19,182 nucleotides of DNA from JBKJZO01 sp046715235 (GCA_046715235.1 JBKJZO010000020.1:1-19182); one strand, 5' to 3'; positions 1 to 7,807 are shown, counted from the stretch's first letter. Numbers and translations are program-made. Notes: generated by a model from the sequence alone, not told the origin.

Positions 1-482
1 GGCAGATCGCGATCCTGCTCGCGGTGTTCGGCGTGCTCCTGTACGCCGTCGACCGGCGCGCCGCTCAGCGGACGCCCTACCGCGAGATGACCGGACGCCA
101 AGCCCTGGCGATGGGCGCGGCGCAGGCGCTGGCCCTCGCACCCGGCGTGTCGAGGTCCGGGGCCACGATCACCGCCGCGCGGGCGCTGGGCGTCGACCGC
201 GACGGCGCGGCCCGCTTCTCTTTCCTGCTCAGCCTGCCGATCACCCTCGGCGCGGCCTTGTACTCGGCGGCGACTCTCGGCGACAGTGGCGGCATCAAGG
301 GCCAAGGGGTGCAGTTCGCCGTGGGCATCGTGTTCTCGGGCATCAGTGGCGCGCTTGCGGTGTGGGGCGTGCTGCGGCTGGTGCGTACCCGCTCGTACGG
401 CGACTTCGCGGTCTACCGCGTGGCCCTGGCCGCCCTGATCCTGATCGCGATCGCGACCGGCGCTCGCCCCGGGTCGCTCTGA
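1..482 (+). CDS. uppP: Undecaprenyl-diphosphatase, C-terminal part (5' truncated by window edge)
   Basis: Integral membrane enzyme of the BacA/UppP family, which dephosphorylates undecaprenyl diphosphate to recycle the lipid carrier for peptidoglycan and other wall polymers. The reading frame is open from base 3, so the N-terminal half lies outside the window; about 159 residues remain. The visible fragment contains the family's catalytic motif PGVSRSGATI (from about base 141), followed by hydrophobic stretches (FSFLLSLPITLGAALYSA, GVQFAVGIVFSGISGALAVW, and a final VALAALILIAIA segment) that fit the last membrane helices. Its TGA stop at 480-482 overlaps the ATG of the next gene (ATGA), which points to one transcript and translational coupling. 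The same uppP-phosphatase order is seen in mycobacteria. The identification is firm from the motif and context; only the start is missing. Confidence 0.93.
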   Translation, partial: QIAILLAVFGVLLYAVDRRAAQRTPYREMTGRQALAMGAAQALALAPGVSRSGATITAARALGVDRDGAARFSFLLSLPITLGAALYSAATLGDSGGIKGQGVQFAVGIVFSGISGALAVWGVLRLVRTRSYGDFAVYRVALAALILIAIATGARPGSL

Positions 483-1168
483 TGACCACCGTGATCTTCG
501 TGCGGCACGGTCTGACCAGGCTCACCGGTCCGGTGCTCGCGGGCTGGACCCCGGGCATCGATCTCGACGAACGCGGCCGGGAGCAGGCTGCGCGCGTGGC
601 CGCTCGGCTGCAGCCGGTGCCCCTCGACGCGATCGTCTCCTCGCCGCTCGAACGATGCGCGCAGACAGCAGGCGCGATCGCCGAGGGTCGCGACATCGAC
701 GTCACGGTCGACGAGCGCATCGGGGAGGCGCGGTACGGCGACTGGACCGGCCGCGAACTCAAGGGACTGGCAAAAGATCCCCTGTGGCGCCAGGTCCAGA
801 CCCACCCGTCGGCGGTGACGTTCCCCGGCGGCGAGTCATTGCGCGCGACGGCAGCACGCGCAGCCGACGCCGTACGCGACTGGAATGCCAGGCTCGGCGC
901 CGACGCGACGTATGCCGTCGTCAGCCATGCCGACGTGATCAAGGCTCTCGTGGCCGATGCGCTCGGCTTGCACCTCGACCTGTTCCAGCGGATCCAGATC
1001 GACCCCTGCTCGGTGACCGTGATCCGGTACGCCGAGCTGCGCCCGTTCCTCGTCAGGTTGAACGACGTCGGCGACCTGACCGACCTGGTTCCCCCGAAAC
1101 GAACGGCAAGACGGCGAAAGCCGCCATCCGACGCCCCTGTCGGCGGCGGCGCCGGCGGGAGCGGCTGA
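482..1168 (+). CDS. Histidine phosphatase family protein, MSMEG_4193 type
   Basis: A 228-residue cytoplasmic protein of the phosphoglycerate-mutase-like histidine phosphatase superfamily. The N-terminus carries the catalytic RHG motif (R8, H9, G10), followed by SSPLERCAQTA (phosphate-pocket arginine), the GEARYGDWTGREL segment with the probable acid residue, and VSHADVIKAL, which holds the second catalytic histidine. The last 25 or so residues are basic and glycine-rich (KRTARRRKPPSD, GGGAGG) and probably disordered. I chose ATG 482 because it overlaps the uppP stop and begins the conserved strand directly; a longer upstream reading from 362 would run through the uppP coding sequence. The family is an actinobacterial lineage of unknown substrate that travels with DUF3090 and the SCO1664-type gene next to mshC. 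A phosphatase acting on a small metabolite is likely, but the substrate is not known. Confidence 0.9.
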   Translation: MTTVIFVRHGLTRLTGPVLAGWTPGIDLDERGREQAARVAARLQPVPLDAIVSSPLERCAQTAGAIAEGRDIDVTVDERIGEARYGDWTGRELKGLAKDPLWRQVQTHPSAVTFPGGESLRATAARAADAVRDWNARLGADATYAVVSHADVIKALVADALGLHLDLFQRIQIDPCSVTVIRYAELRPFLVRLNDVGDLTDLVPPKRTARRRKPPSDAPVGGGAGGSG

Positions 1169-1195
1169 CCGGACCCGGCTGTACACCTCGACCCT

Positions 1196-1199
1196 GGAG
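1196..1199 (+). promoter_or_regulatory. Ribosome binding site for the DUF3090 gene
   Basis: GGAG lies six bases before the GTG at 1206 and decides that start codon; no ATG fits the conserved N-terminus. Confidence 0.7.
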
Positions 1200-1205
1200 T
1201 GATCC

Positions 1206-1742
1206 GTGGCTCGCCAGATCTTCACCTTCGACCCGCCCGAGCGTTTCGTCGTCGGAACCGTCGGACAGCCGGGGGAGCGCGTGTTCTACCTGCAGGCCAA
1301 AAGCGGCGCGCAGGTCGTGAGCGTCGCCCTCGAGAAGGTGCAGGCGCAGGTACTGGCCGAGCGCCTCGACGAACTGCTCGACGAGGTACGCCGTCGCGGC
1401 GAGGGTGGCGCCGTCACCGCGACAGAGGACGTCGCTCCGCTCGAGCAGCCGATCCTCGAGGAGTTTCGCGTCGGGACCATGGCACTGGCCTGGGACGGCG
1501 ATGCGGGCGTCGTCGTCATCGAGGCGCATGCGCAGACTGAGGACGACGCCGAGCTGCCCGACGATGACGCCGACGAAGGTCCCGACATGATGCGCGTGCG
1601 CATCTCGGCCGAGGAGGCCCGGATGTTCGTCAAGCGCGCGCTCCGCGTCGTGGCCGCCGGACGGCCGCCGTGCCCTCTGTGCGGTCTGCCACTCGACCCG
1701 GAGGGGCATGTGTGCCCGCGGCAGAACGGCCACCGGAACTGA
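1206..1742 (+). CDS. DUF3090 family protein with C-terminal CxxC...HxC zinc-binding-like tail
   Basis: A 178-residue soluble protein of the actinobacterial DUF3090 / TIGR03847 family; function unknown. The N-terminus (ARQIFTFDPPERFVVGTVGQPG) and the following strand (ERVFYLQAKSG) are the family hallmark. Residues 110-127 are strongly acidic. The end carries CPLC at 156-159 and HVC at 168-170, a pattern able to hold one zinc ion like a small zinc ribbon; this is inference. The start is GTG 1206 with a good Shine-Dalgarno. It follows the phosphatase by 37 bases and precedes the kinase-like gene by 10, so the three are probably co-transcribed. The conserved company of an ATP-dependent kinase-like protein and a phosphatase suggests one shared process, still undefined. 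Confidence 0.9.
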   Translation: MARQIFTFDPPERFVVGTVGQPGERVFYLQAKSGAQVVSVALEKVQAQVLAERLDELLDEVRRRGEGGAVTATEDVAPLEQPILEEFRVGTMALAWDGDAGVVVIEAHAQTEDDAELPDDDADEGPDMMRVRISAEEARMFVKRALRVVAAGRPPCPLCGLPLDPEGHVCPRQNGHRN

Positions 1743-1752
1743 CAATGGTCCG

Positions 1753-2511
1753 ATGACCTCCGATCTGCCCCGTGGGACCTCGCGGCCGGCCGCGGACGCA
1801 CTCGACGTCGACCGCGCGCTGGAACTGCTCAAATGCGGCGACATCGACATCCAGGGGCGTCTGGTCGAAGCGTCGAACACCACGCTCTACTGCGCGATCA
1901 CCGCCGACGGGCTGTCAGCCGCATGTGTCTACAAGCCGGTCCGGGGCGAGCGGCCGTTGTGGGACTTCCCCGAGGGCACACTTGCTCAACGTGAGGTCGC
2001 GGCGTACGCCGTGTCGGCGGCAACCGGCTGGAACATCGTGCCCCCGACGGTGCTGCGCGACGGGCCACTCGGGCTCGGGATGGTGCAACTGTGGATCGAG
2101 GCCGACGAGACAGTCGACCTGTCCGCGCTCGTCCGCTCTGACACGCCCGCGCTGCGGCGGATGGCTCTGCTCGATGCCGTCATCAACAACGCCGATCGTA
2201 AGGGCGGCCACCTGCTTCCGATGCCCGATGGTCACGTCTTCGGCGTCGACCACGGCGTGTGCTTCGCCGAGGAACCCAAGCTGCGGACGCTCCTTTGGGG
2301 ATGGCGCGGGCAGCGCCTCATCGCGTTCGAGCTGCGCGCGTTGCAAGCACTGCGCGACGACCTCGACAACGGGCTCGGCACGGTGCTGCGCACCCTGCTG
2401 ACCGAGGGCGAAGTCCGGGCGACCGCCAAGCGCATCGACGCGCTTCTCGAGTCTGGCTGCTTCCCGTTCCCCAGTCCTGAGTGGCCGGCGATTCCCTGGC
2501 CGCCGTTTTGA
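1753..2511 (+). CDS. SCO1664-type protein with PI3/PI4-kinase-like fold
   Basis: A 252-residue protein of the actinobacterial SCO1664 / TIGR03843 family, related to phosphatidylinositol 3/4-kinase and HipA-like catalytic domains. Visible kinase features are K61 in VYKPVRGERPLWDF (candidate ATP-binding lysine), the LAQREVAAY helix (E81, candidate partner of that lysine), the catalytic-loop-like DAVINNADRKGGHLL (D148 and N145/N146) and the metal-binding-like VDHG (D166). The C-terminus is proline- and aromatic-rich (SPEWPAIPWPPF). ATG 1753 was chosen because it opens the conserved region; there is no good Shine-Dalgarno, but GACAAT ends six bases before it, so a leaderless start is possible. 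It lies 40 bases before mshC. Real substrate, protein or small molecule, is unknown. Confidence 0.88.
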   Translation: MTSDLPRGTSRPAADALDVDRALELLKCGDIDIQGRLVEASNTTLYCAITADGLSAACVYKPVRGERPLWDFPEGTLAQREVAAYAVSAATGWNIVPPTVLRDGPLGLGMVQLWIEADETVDLSALVRSDTPALRRMALLDAVINNADRKGGHLLPMPDGHVFGVDHGVCFAEEPKLRTLLWGWRGQRLIAFELRALQALRDDLDNGLGTVLRTLLTEGEVRATAKRIDALLESGCFPFPSPEWPAIPWPPF

Positions 2512-2538
2512 CCTCCCGCATCGCTGCTGCCCGCTGGG

Positions 2539-2544
2539 TACGCT
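2539..2544 (+). promoter_or_regulatory. -10 box for a probable leaderless mshC transcript
   Basis: TACGCT (TANNNT class) ends seven bases before the mshC ATG at 2552, which would place the transcription start on or next to the start codon. No Shine-Dalgarno precedes the ATG. A TTGACC at 2508-2513 is too far away (25 bases) to be a normal -35. Confidence 0.5.
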
Positions 2545-2551
2545 CACCGTC

Positions 2552-3775
2552 ATGCAGTCCTGGTACGCCGCCCCGCCGGTTCCCGTCCCCGGCGATCCGA
2601 TTCCCCCGCTCATCTGGGACACCGCAAGTTCGTCCTTGCAGCAGGCGGCGGCCGGTCCGACCGCAACGATGTACGTCTGCGGCATCACGCCGTACGACGC
2701 CACTCACCTCGGTCACGCGGCGACGTACGTCGCCTACGACCTGCTGCATCGGGTGCTGCTCGACAACGGGCTTCGCGTCGTCTACGTGCAAAACGTCACC
2801 GACATCGACGACGACATCCTCAAGCGCGCCAACGAGACGGGCCAGGACTGGGCGGTGCTCGGCCGCCGCGAGACGACGCTGTTTCGCGCCGACCTCGCCG
2901 GCCTGAACGTCCTGCCGCCGACGCAGTACCTCGGTGCGGTCGAGTCGATGGGCGTGATCGTCGACCTCATCGCCAGGCTCTACGACATCGGTGGGACCTA
3001 CGAGATCGAGGGCGACCTCTACCTCGCTATCTCCAGTGCCGACGACTTCGGCAGCGTGTGCCATCTCGACGCGCCGACGATGCTGGCCCTGGCTGCCGAG
3101 CGTGGCGGCGACCCGGACCGGCCGGGTAAGAAGCACCCGCTCGATCCGTTGCTGTGGTCAGCGAAGCGGCCCGGCGAGCCGAGCTGGGAGTCGCCATTTG
3201 GACCGGGTCGACCCGGCTGGCACGTCGAGTGTGCGGCTATCGCGCTCACCACTCTTGGCATGCCGATCGACGTACAGGGCGGCGGCACCGACCTGGCGTT
3301 CCCGCACCACGAGATGTGTGCCGCCGCGGCACAAGTCGCCACTGCCAGCTGGCCCTTCGCGCGCTCGTTCGTGCACACCGGGATGGTCGGTCTCGACGGC
3401 GTGAAGATGAGCAAGTCGCTGGGCAATCTGGTCTTTGTCCGCGACCTGCGCGAGAAGTACCCGCCGGCCGCCGTACGACTGGCGCTGCTCGCTCATCACT
3501 ACCGCAGTGACTGGACCTGGACCGACGCGGACATCGACACGGCGGTGGAGCGGCTCGACGCGTGGCGGGCTGCCGTTGCGGCCGAGTCAGCGATCCCGGC
3601 CGCAGGTGTCATTAGCGGCGTCAGGGGTGCGCTCGCCAACAATCTCGACGCGCCGGCCGCGCTGGCCGCCGTCGACGAGTGGGCCCGCGCGACCAGTGCC
3701 GGTGAGGGCACTGACGCGCGCGCGGGTAAGGCGGTCAAGCAGGCACTCAACAGCCTGCTTGGCGTCGCCCTCTGA
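2552..3775 (+). CDS. mshC: Cysteine--1-D-myo-inosityl 2-amino-2-deoxy-alpha-D-glucopyranoside ligase (mycothiol synthesis)
   Basis: ATP-dependent ligase that joins cysteine to glucosaminyl-inositol, the third-stage step of mycothiol synthesis, in the cytoplasm. It is a homologue of class I cysteinyl-tRNA synthetase without the anticodon-binding part: 407 residues, the usual MshC length. The MshC-type opening (MQSW, then PVPG and LIWDTA) is present. The HIGH-type motif is HLGH at 52-55, the KMSKS motif is exact at 285-289, and zinc-ligand candidates are C43 (YVCGITPYD), C227 (WHVECAAI) and H252/H253 (FPHHEM). ATG 2552 matches the family start. The gene ends 18 bases from the stop of the convergent pilin operon. 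MshC versus CysS is settled by length, by the N-terminus and by the neighbouring DUF3090/SCO1664 genes. Confidence 0.96.
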   Translation: MQSWYAAPPVPVPGDPIPPLIWDTASSSLQQAAAGPTATMYVCGITPYDATHLGHAATYVAYDLLHRVLLDNGLRVVYVQNVTDIDDDILKRANETGQDWAVLGRRETTLFRADLAGLNVLPPTQYLGAVESMGVIVDLIARLYDIGGTYEIEGDLYLAISSADDFGSVCHLDAPTMLALAAERGGDPDRPGKKHPLDPLLWSAKRPGEPSWESPFGPGRPGWHVECAAIALTTLGMPIDVQGGGTDLAFPHHEMCAAAAQVATASWPFARSFVHTGMVGLDGVKMSKSLGNLVFVRDLREKYPPAAVRLALLAHHYRSDWTWTDADIDTAVERLDAWRAAVAAESAIPAAGVISGVRGALANNLDAPAALAAVDEWARATSAGEGTDARAGKAVKQALNSLLGVAL

Positions 3776-3793
3776 TCGTGCCGTCCGGCTCTG

Positions 3794-5581
3794 CTACGTG
3801 AGGGTGTAGAGGCCGGGCGTTCCGGTGTAGGGGCTAGCAGGTGCCGGGAAGTCCGCCGAGTCCTGCGCCTTGGGTTCGGCATAGGTGTTGACGCCCCACG
3901 TAACGGTGTCCGGGGTGATGAAGTGCGGCGGGATCTGGTAGCGGAGCCGCTCGTCGTACACGTAGTTCTTGACGTAGCCGGTGCCACCGGCTGTCGCGAC
4001 CGCGCCGCGGAAACGCTGGATGATGCCGCCGTTGACGGTCAGCGTGCCAGGACCTCCGCCGGTGCCGCCAGTTCGGTTGCCCCGGTTCCATTGCTGCACC
4101 ATGAACGAGTTCTGCGACGACATCACCAACGCATTGATCACCGGGTTGGTCCACATGCCATCGCCGCCGTACATCGGCACCATCGGGATGTTGGCGCCGC
4201 CGAATCGGCAGGTCGTGCTCGCGCCACAGGAGCGCACCGGGTGGAAGACCTGTACGAACTTGTAGGCGACCAGGCCGAGCACGCTCTCGGTTCCCGGCGC
4301 GTAGGTGATGTTGTTGGTGAGGATCACGTTGTGCTGGGCGCCGAGCGTCAGCTGGCCGTTCAGTTCGCCCTCGACGAATAGGTCACCCTCGGAGCAGTTG
4401 TACGTGGTGAGGTCGCCCGCAACGACGAACGCGGTGATGCACCTTCGGGTCGTCGGCGGGGTCGGCGGCGATGGAACATTGCGTACAAAGACGGCGCCGT
4501 TGAGCGTCGGGTTGCCCGAGCCGTCCACGAGGTTGACGGTCTTCTCGGTCAGGTCGCCGGCGTTCGCCGGGAAGCTGCCACAGCCCGCACGCGGGAGCGT
4601 CCGCGTGTTGGGGCTCGTGACTCGCATCGTCGTACCCACGAACCTGATCCGGGTCGGGCCTGTGTAGACGCAGCCCCAGACGCCGCTGCCGGAAGGGATG
4701 CGCGTCTCGGCGGTCGTCAGCAGGTCGTCGTTGCCAGGCGGCATCGGAACGATCGAGTGCACGGGTGTGCCGCCGTCGAAGATCGGGGTGGCCGGGCAGG
4801 GGGTGCGGCAGTTGTACGAGCCGGTCGTCCAACCCGTTTCGACGACGCCTCCAAAACGCGGGGAGCCGGACATCAAAAACGAGTCATTGGAGTGCACCTT
4901 GCCCTGCAGGTAGTCCCCAGTGGCGAAGGCGATGTCGGCGCAGTCGCGCCAGACGTCAGGGTTGGGAGATCTGTCCAGGAACCGACGAACGCTGTTCGGC
5001 TGCCAGCGGTAGCGCCGGCATCCGGTCGTTGCGTGCCCGGCGTCCGCCTCGCTGTATCCCATCATCTGCGGGTAGAGCGCCGGGTCTACGGTCTCGAAGT
5101 CGGAGAAGTAGAGGTAGTCGGCGAACGATGACACGCGCAGCGAGTCGCGGATGGTGCGGACTTCGCCCCCGGCCCGTCCTGACGCGGTGATCGTGATCGT
5201 GCCGTAGTTGGCGGCGCGCGACGCGTCGACCTTGTAGCGGTACTCCGCTTTCGGCCCGCCGCCGGTGACCTGGGTCCAGCCGTAGAAGGCCGGGTTGGTG
5301 GTGTCCTGCACGGCGTAGTAGCTGTTGGGTGAGTAGTTCAACCGGGTGAGGTAGTCGTCGATGCCCGCTTGCGCGGCGGCCAGCGCGCCCGAGAAATCCT
5401 GCCGGGCGCGGCCTACCTTCTGCGTCTGGATACCAGACACCATCATCACGCCGAGCATGCCCGAGATGATCACCGCTACCATGATCACGCCGACGAGCAC
5501 CATGCCCTCTTCGCCGTGCTGACCTCGCGACCGCACGAGACTGCCAGGGAACCGCGTGCGGCTGCGGAGACGTGTCTTCAT
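3794..5581 (-). CDS. PilX-like minor prepilin with large cysteine-rich extracellular domain
   Basis: Last gene of the pilin operon, 595 residues from ATG 5581. After a basic leader comes EEG|MVLVGVIMVAVIISGMLGV, a class III (prepilin) signal with glycine at +5 instead of glutamate, as is common in PilX-type minor pilins, then a pilin helix ending FSGALAAAQAGIDDYLTRLN. The rest is a large extracytoplasmic domain, rich in small beta-strand repeats (TFVVAGDL-like, GDLFVEGELNGQLTLG, NVILTNNITY, TLTVNGGIIQRFRGAV), resembling PilX/DUF4900-type proteins. It has ten cysteines, an even number, consistent with disulfides outside the cell. ATG 5581 has GGGGG eight bases upstream; ATG 5596, overlapping the previous stop as TGATG, is an alternative adding five residues. 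Upstream extension beyond that would run through the neighbouring gene. Exact role (tip, adhesion, assembly) is inferred. Confidence 0.8.
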   Translation of the reverse strand: MKTRLRSRTRFPGSLVRSRGQHGEEGMVLVGVIMVAVIISGMLGVMMVSGIQTQKVGRARQDFSGALAAAQAGIDDYLTRLNYSPNSYYAVQDTTNPAFYGWTQVTGGGPKAEYRYKVDASRAANYGTITITASGRAGGEVRTIRDSLRVSSFADYLYFSDFETVDPALYPQMMGYSEADAGHATTGCRRYRWQPNSVRRFLDRSPNPDVWRDCADIAFATGDYLQGKVHSNDSFLMSGSPRFGGVVETGWTTGSYNCRTPCPATPIFDGGTPVHSIVPMPPGNDDLLTTAETRIPSGSGVWGCVYTGPTRIRFVGTTMRVTSPNTRTLPRAGCGSFPANAGDLTEKTVNLVDGSGNPTLNGAVFVRNVPSPPTPPTTRRCITAFVVAGDLTTYNCSEGDLFVEGELNGQLTLGAQHNVILTNNITYAPGTESVLGLVAYKFVQVFHPVRSCGASTTCRFGGANIPMVPMYGGDGMWTNPVINALVMSSQNSFMVQQWNRGNRTGGTGGGPGTLTVNGGIIQRFRGAVATAGGTGYVKNYVYDERLRYQIPPHFITPDTVTWGVNTYAEPKAQDSADFPAPASPYTGTPGLYTLT

Positions 5582-5595
5582 CGTAGGAACCCCCA

Positions 5596-6336
5596 TCAGA
5601 GCTGAACGTTCGGCAGCAAGACCATGTATTTGAACTGCGAGCCGGAGATCGGCGGGTTGGTGGTGGCGGCTACGTTGACGTCGAGCTGCACGTGGTCGAC
5701 TCGGAGGGCGTCGGTGGCCGACAGCGGGAGCGGCAAAGGGTCGGTGCCGACGCCGTTGTAGTAGGAGAACGGTGCCCCAGGGGTGGTGCCAACCTGCGCT
5801 GTCTGGGTCACGTTCCGCGCCAACACGCGGGTTCTCGTGGGCGTCGCGAGGTATTCGCAGCAGGCGGCGGGGTTGGTGCCGATGACGAACGTCTGGGGAT
5901 TCCACACCTGCTCGGTGAGCACTCCGGCGCTCAACGTGAGCCGAACCTTGATTGGCCCGGGCAGGCTTGGAACGCCAGAGCCGTTGTAGCTCAGGCCGGT
6001 GGCGGAATAGAACGTGATCGAGGTGGCCGTCGAGCCGCTGGCCACCGCGGCACTCGTCGTGGCGCAGGTGGGCTGGAACGCCCGGTCGCAGGTGCGATTG
6101 GCAGCACGCAGCATCTTGGCCGCGGAGTCCAGCACCTCTCCTGACTGGTTGGTGTTCTCCGCACGCGTTTGCGTTGTGCGGGTGATCTCGTGGCCGGTGA
6201 TGACCATCTGCGCGGCGACCGCGAAAACGATGCTGCCGATCGCCGTCGTCACGAGCATCTCGACGAGGGTCACTCCGGCCTGGGAATCGCCCGAGCCTCC
6301 GAGGCGCAGTCGTGCCGGCCTGGTGCGCAGTGTCAT
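5596..6336 (-). CDS. PilW/PulJ-like prepilin
   Basis: A 246-residue protein with a class III signal: basic leader of 21 residues, then QAG|VTLVEMLVTTAIGSIVFAVAA, with the conserved glutamate at +5 (E26) of the mature chain. The prepilin peptidase would cut after G21 and methylate the new N-terminus; the hydrophobic helix then packs in the pilus core. The pattern following it (ITRTTQTRAENTNQSGEVLDSAAKMLRAANR) is the usual extension of the helix in PilW/PulJ pseudopilins. The C-terminal half is beta-rich and holds four cysteines, including an adjacent pair (AACCEY). The ATG overlaps the stop of the PilV-like gene (ATGA) without its own ribosome site, and its TGA overlaps a possible start of the PilX-like gene, so all three are translationally coupled. 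Confidence 0.85.
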   Translation of the reverse strand: MTLRTRPARLRLGGSGDSQAGVTLVEMLVTTAIGSIVFAVAAQMVITGHEITRTTQTRAENTNQSGEVLDSAAKMLRAANRTCDRAFQPTCATTSAAVASGSTATSITFYSATGLSYNGSGVPSLPGPIKVRLTLSAGVLTEQVWNPQTFVIGTNPAACCEYLATPTRTRVLARNVTQTAQVGTTPGAPFSYYNGVGTDPLPLPLSATDALRVDHVQLDVNVAATTNPPISGSQFKYMVLLPNVQL

Positions 6337-7682
6337 GGCGTGACCAGCACGTTCACGGCGTTCGGCGGGTCACCCGGCGACAACGTCACCGCATAGCGGG
6401 TGTTCGGAGGACAGGGACAATCAGGGAAGGCCGGAGTCGTCGTGGCCCCGATCGGGAGGCCTGAGAGAGTCAGCTCCCAGGTGCCGTACGGCAACGTCGC
6501 GCCGAGGTATCCCGCGGCATCCGAGACACCCGTCAGCGGGTAGACGACGTCATTGCACAAGCTGCCGTCGGCCGGGTGATGTGCAGTGACGCTGACGCCG
6601 GTAATAGGCATGTTGGCGCCGTCCGTGAACCGGAGCTCGAGGGTTCCAGCCGCAATGCTGCCGTTGGTGTTGTTGCCGGCGGTGACCGTCATGGCGTCCT
6701 GTCGAAGAGCGTCCGGGTAGTACGGACCAATGGGCTCGAGAAACGGGCTCTCACCCTGGGGATCGGCCTCCCCGCAGCTTCCGAGCCAGGCCTGGTAGCC
6801 CGCCTCGTACGGGAACAGCCCGAACGGGTTTGACGGGCCGATGATCCGGATCGCGCCTGTCCCCGCCGCCACACGCGTTTCGGGCACCAACGAGGGATTG
6901 TTCAGAGAGAGCGGCACGTTCGCCGGAACCGGGTGCAGCACATCTCCGACCGTGAGGGTGAGCTGAGCCGATGGCGTGTAGTTGACCGGACTTGTCACAG
7001 TCGTGCCGGTGCCCGACGGAACGGTGACGCTTGCGGTCGCAACGGCGGCCAACTGGTTGTCCACCCAGCCCGCGGCACGCACCTCGGCGTCGTAGGTTCC
7101 TGCCACCAGGCCGACGAAGAAGGCGCAACCGTCCGAAGTGGTGTTGACGATGAACGTCCCACTTGGACCGCTCAGCCTGACGGGCCGCGCGTTGACACCC
7201 TCGTTGAACTCGTCGAGCACCTTGATGCCGATGTTGTAGGTGTTCGCGGCCTGCTCTGACTCTGGCGAGATCTGCGTGTCCGCTCGCACTGGGCTCGTAG
7301 TTCCCATGCGCGGCCACGTGACCGTCGTAGTGACGCGGTAGATCTGGACGGTGGCGCCGTTGTTTGCGCCGCCGTCGCAGGCACCCTGGGTCGAGTTGAG
7401 CGGGAGGTAGGCGACATCGCGCTGAATCGTGAAAGTGGTGCCGTTGATAACTGGCGACGTCGTGATATCGGAGCCCAGGACTAGGTCCGATGGCGGGGTC
7501 GAACGCGCCAGGTCGATGTCACTTGCTGCCAGCGCGGCTGCCGTCACACGGTTGCGGCTCTTGTGCTCCAAGGCGATTTCCGTGATGAAGCCGCTGGTGG
7601 CGCCCATCGCGACGAACGCGAATACCATCATCGCGACCAGGACCTCGACGAGCGAGAAGCCCTCGTCACGATTTCTTTTCAC
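6333..7682 (-). CDS. PilV-like prepilin with carboxypeptidase-regulatory-like beta domains
   Basis: First gene of the pilin operon, 449 residues. GTG 7682 gives a short leader MKRNRDEG|FSLVEVLVAMMVFAFVAMGA, a textbook class III signal with E at +5; GTGAGG (7692-7697) lies nine bases before it. An upstream GTG at 7697 (five residues longer) and an ATG at 7787 are weaker, because the latter would run through a structured leader. After the pilin helix a small beta domain follows (to about residue 140), then at least two transthyretin-like/carboxypeptidase-regulatory-like units: residues about 150-225 (IGIKVLDEFNEGVNARPVRLSG, SDGCAFFVGLVAGTYDAEV) and about 346-412 (LELRFTDGANMPITGVSVTA, GYLGATLPYGTWELTL). 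Such domains are common in surface adhesins. Six cysteines (102, 186, 303, 376, 422, 424) suggest disulfides. Role in pilus priming or tip adhesion is inferred. Confidence 0.83.
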   Translation of the reverse strand: MKRNRDEGFSLVEVLVAMMVFAFVAMGATSGFITEIALEHKSRNRVTAAALAASDIDLARSTPPSDLVLGSDITTSPVINGTTFTIQRDVAYLPLNSTQGACDGGANNGATVQIYRVTTTVTWPRMGTTSPVRADTQISPESEQAANTYNIGIKVLDEFNEGVNARPVRLSGPSGTFIVNTTSDGCAFFVGLVAGTYDAEVRAAGWVDNQLAAVATASVTVPSGTGTTVTSPVNYTPSAQLTLTVGDVLHPVPANVPLSLNNPSLVPETRVAAGTGAIRIIGPSNPFGLFPYEAGYQAWLGSCGEADPQGESPFLEPIGPYYPDALRQDAMTVTAGNNTNGSIAAGTLELRFTDGANMPITGVSVTAHHPADGSLCNDVVYPLTGVSDAAGYLGATLPYGTWELTLSGLPIGATTTPAFPDCPCPPNTRYAVTLSPGDPPNAVNVLVTP

Positions 7683-7736
7683 AGCGGCAAGCCTCACAGA
7701 ACCCCCCACGGACGTCGGTCTCCACCCATGGGAAAT

Positions 7737-7794
7737 GTCGGACCTGGACGCTGCTCCCTTTAGCTTCTGAGCAGCCGGCCTGCGCAAAGCCGAC
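7737..7794 (-). promoter_or_regulatory. Structured leader element ahead of the pilin operon
   Basis: On the minus strand a five-base outer stem (GTCGG at 7794-7790 with CCGAC at 7741-7737) encloses a perfect seven-base hairpin (GCTGCTC at 7775-7769 with GAGCAGC at 7756-7750, loop of 12). It lies 55-112 bases before the GTG at 7682, entirely inside the untranslated region between PAC2 and the pilin genes. No U-run follows it, so it is not an ordinary terminator. It does not match any riboswitch I know; a c-di-GMP aptamer was considered because of the pilus context but its conserved bases are missing in this orientation. Function unproven. Confidence 0.35.
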
Positions 7795-7807
7795 GTTTTA
7801 ATGCCAA

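Noticed and set aside
5597..5905. N-terminal extension of the PilX-like gene to an ATG at 5905
   Set aside because: The extra 103 residues are arginine/histidine-rich, lie over the PilW-like gene and precede the prepilin leader, which must be near the start.
7683..7787. N-terminal extension of the PilV-like gene to ATG 7787
   Set aside because: It would make an over-long prepilin leader and run through the hairpin element; GTG 7682 has a ribosome site and gives a normal 8-residue leader.
7776..7800. GCAAAGCC on the plus strand, like part of a c-di-GMP-I aptamer
   Set aside because: It is on the strand opposite to the pilin operon, no plus-strand gene follows, and the partner GGCAAA segment and later conserved bases are missing.
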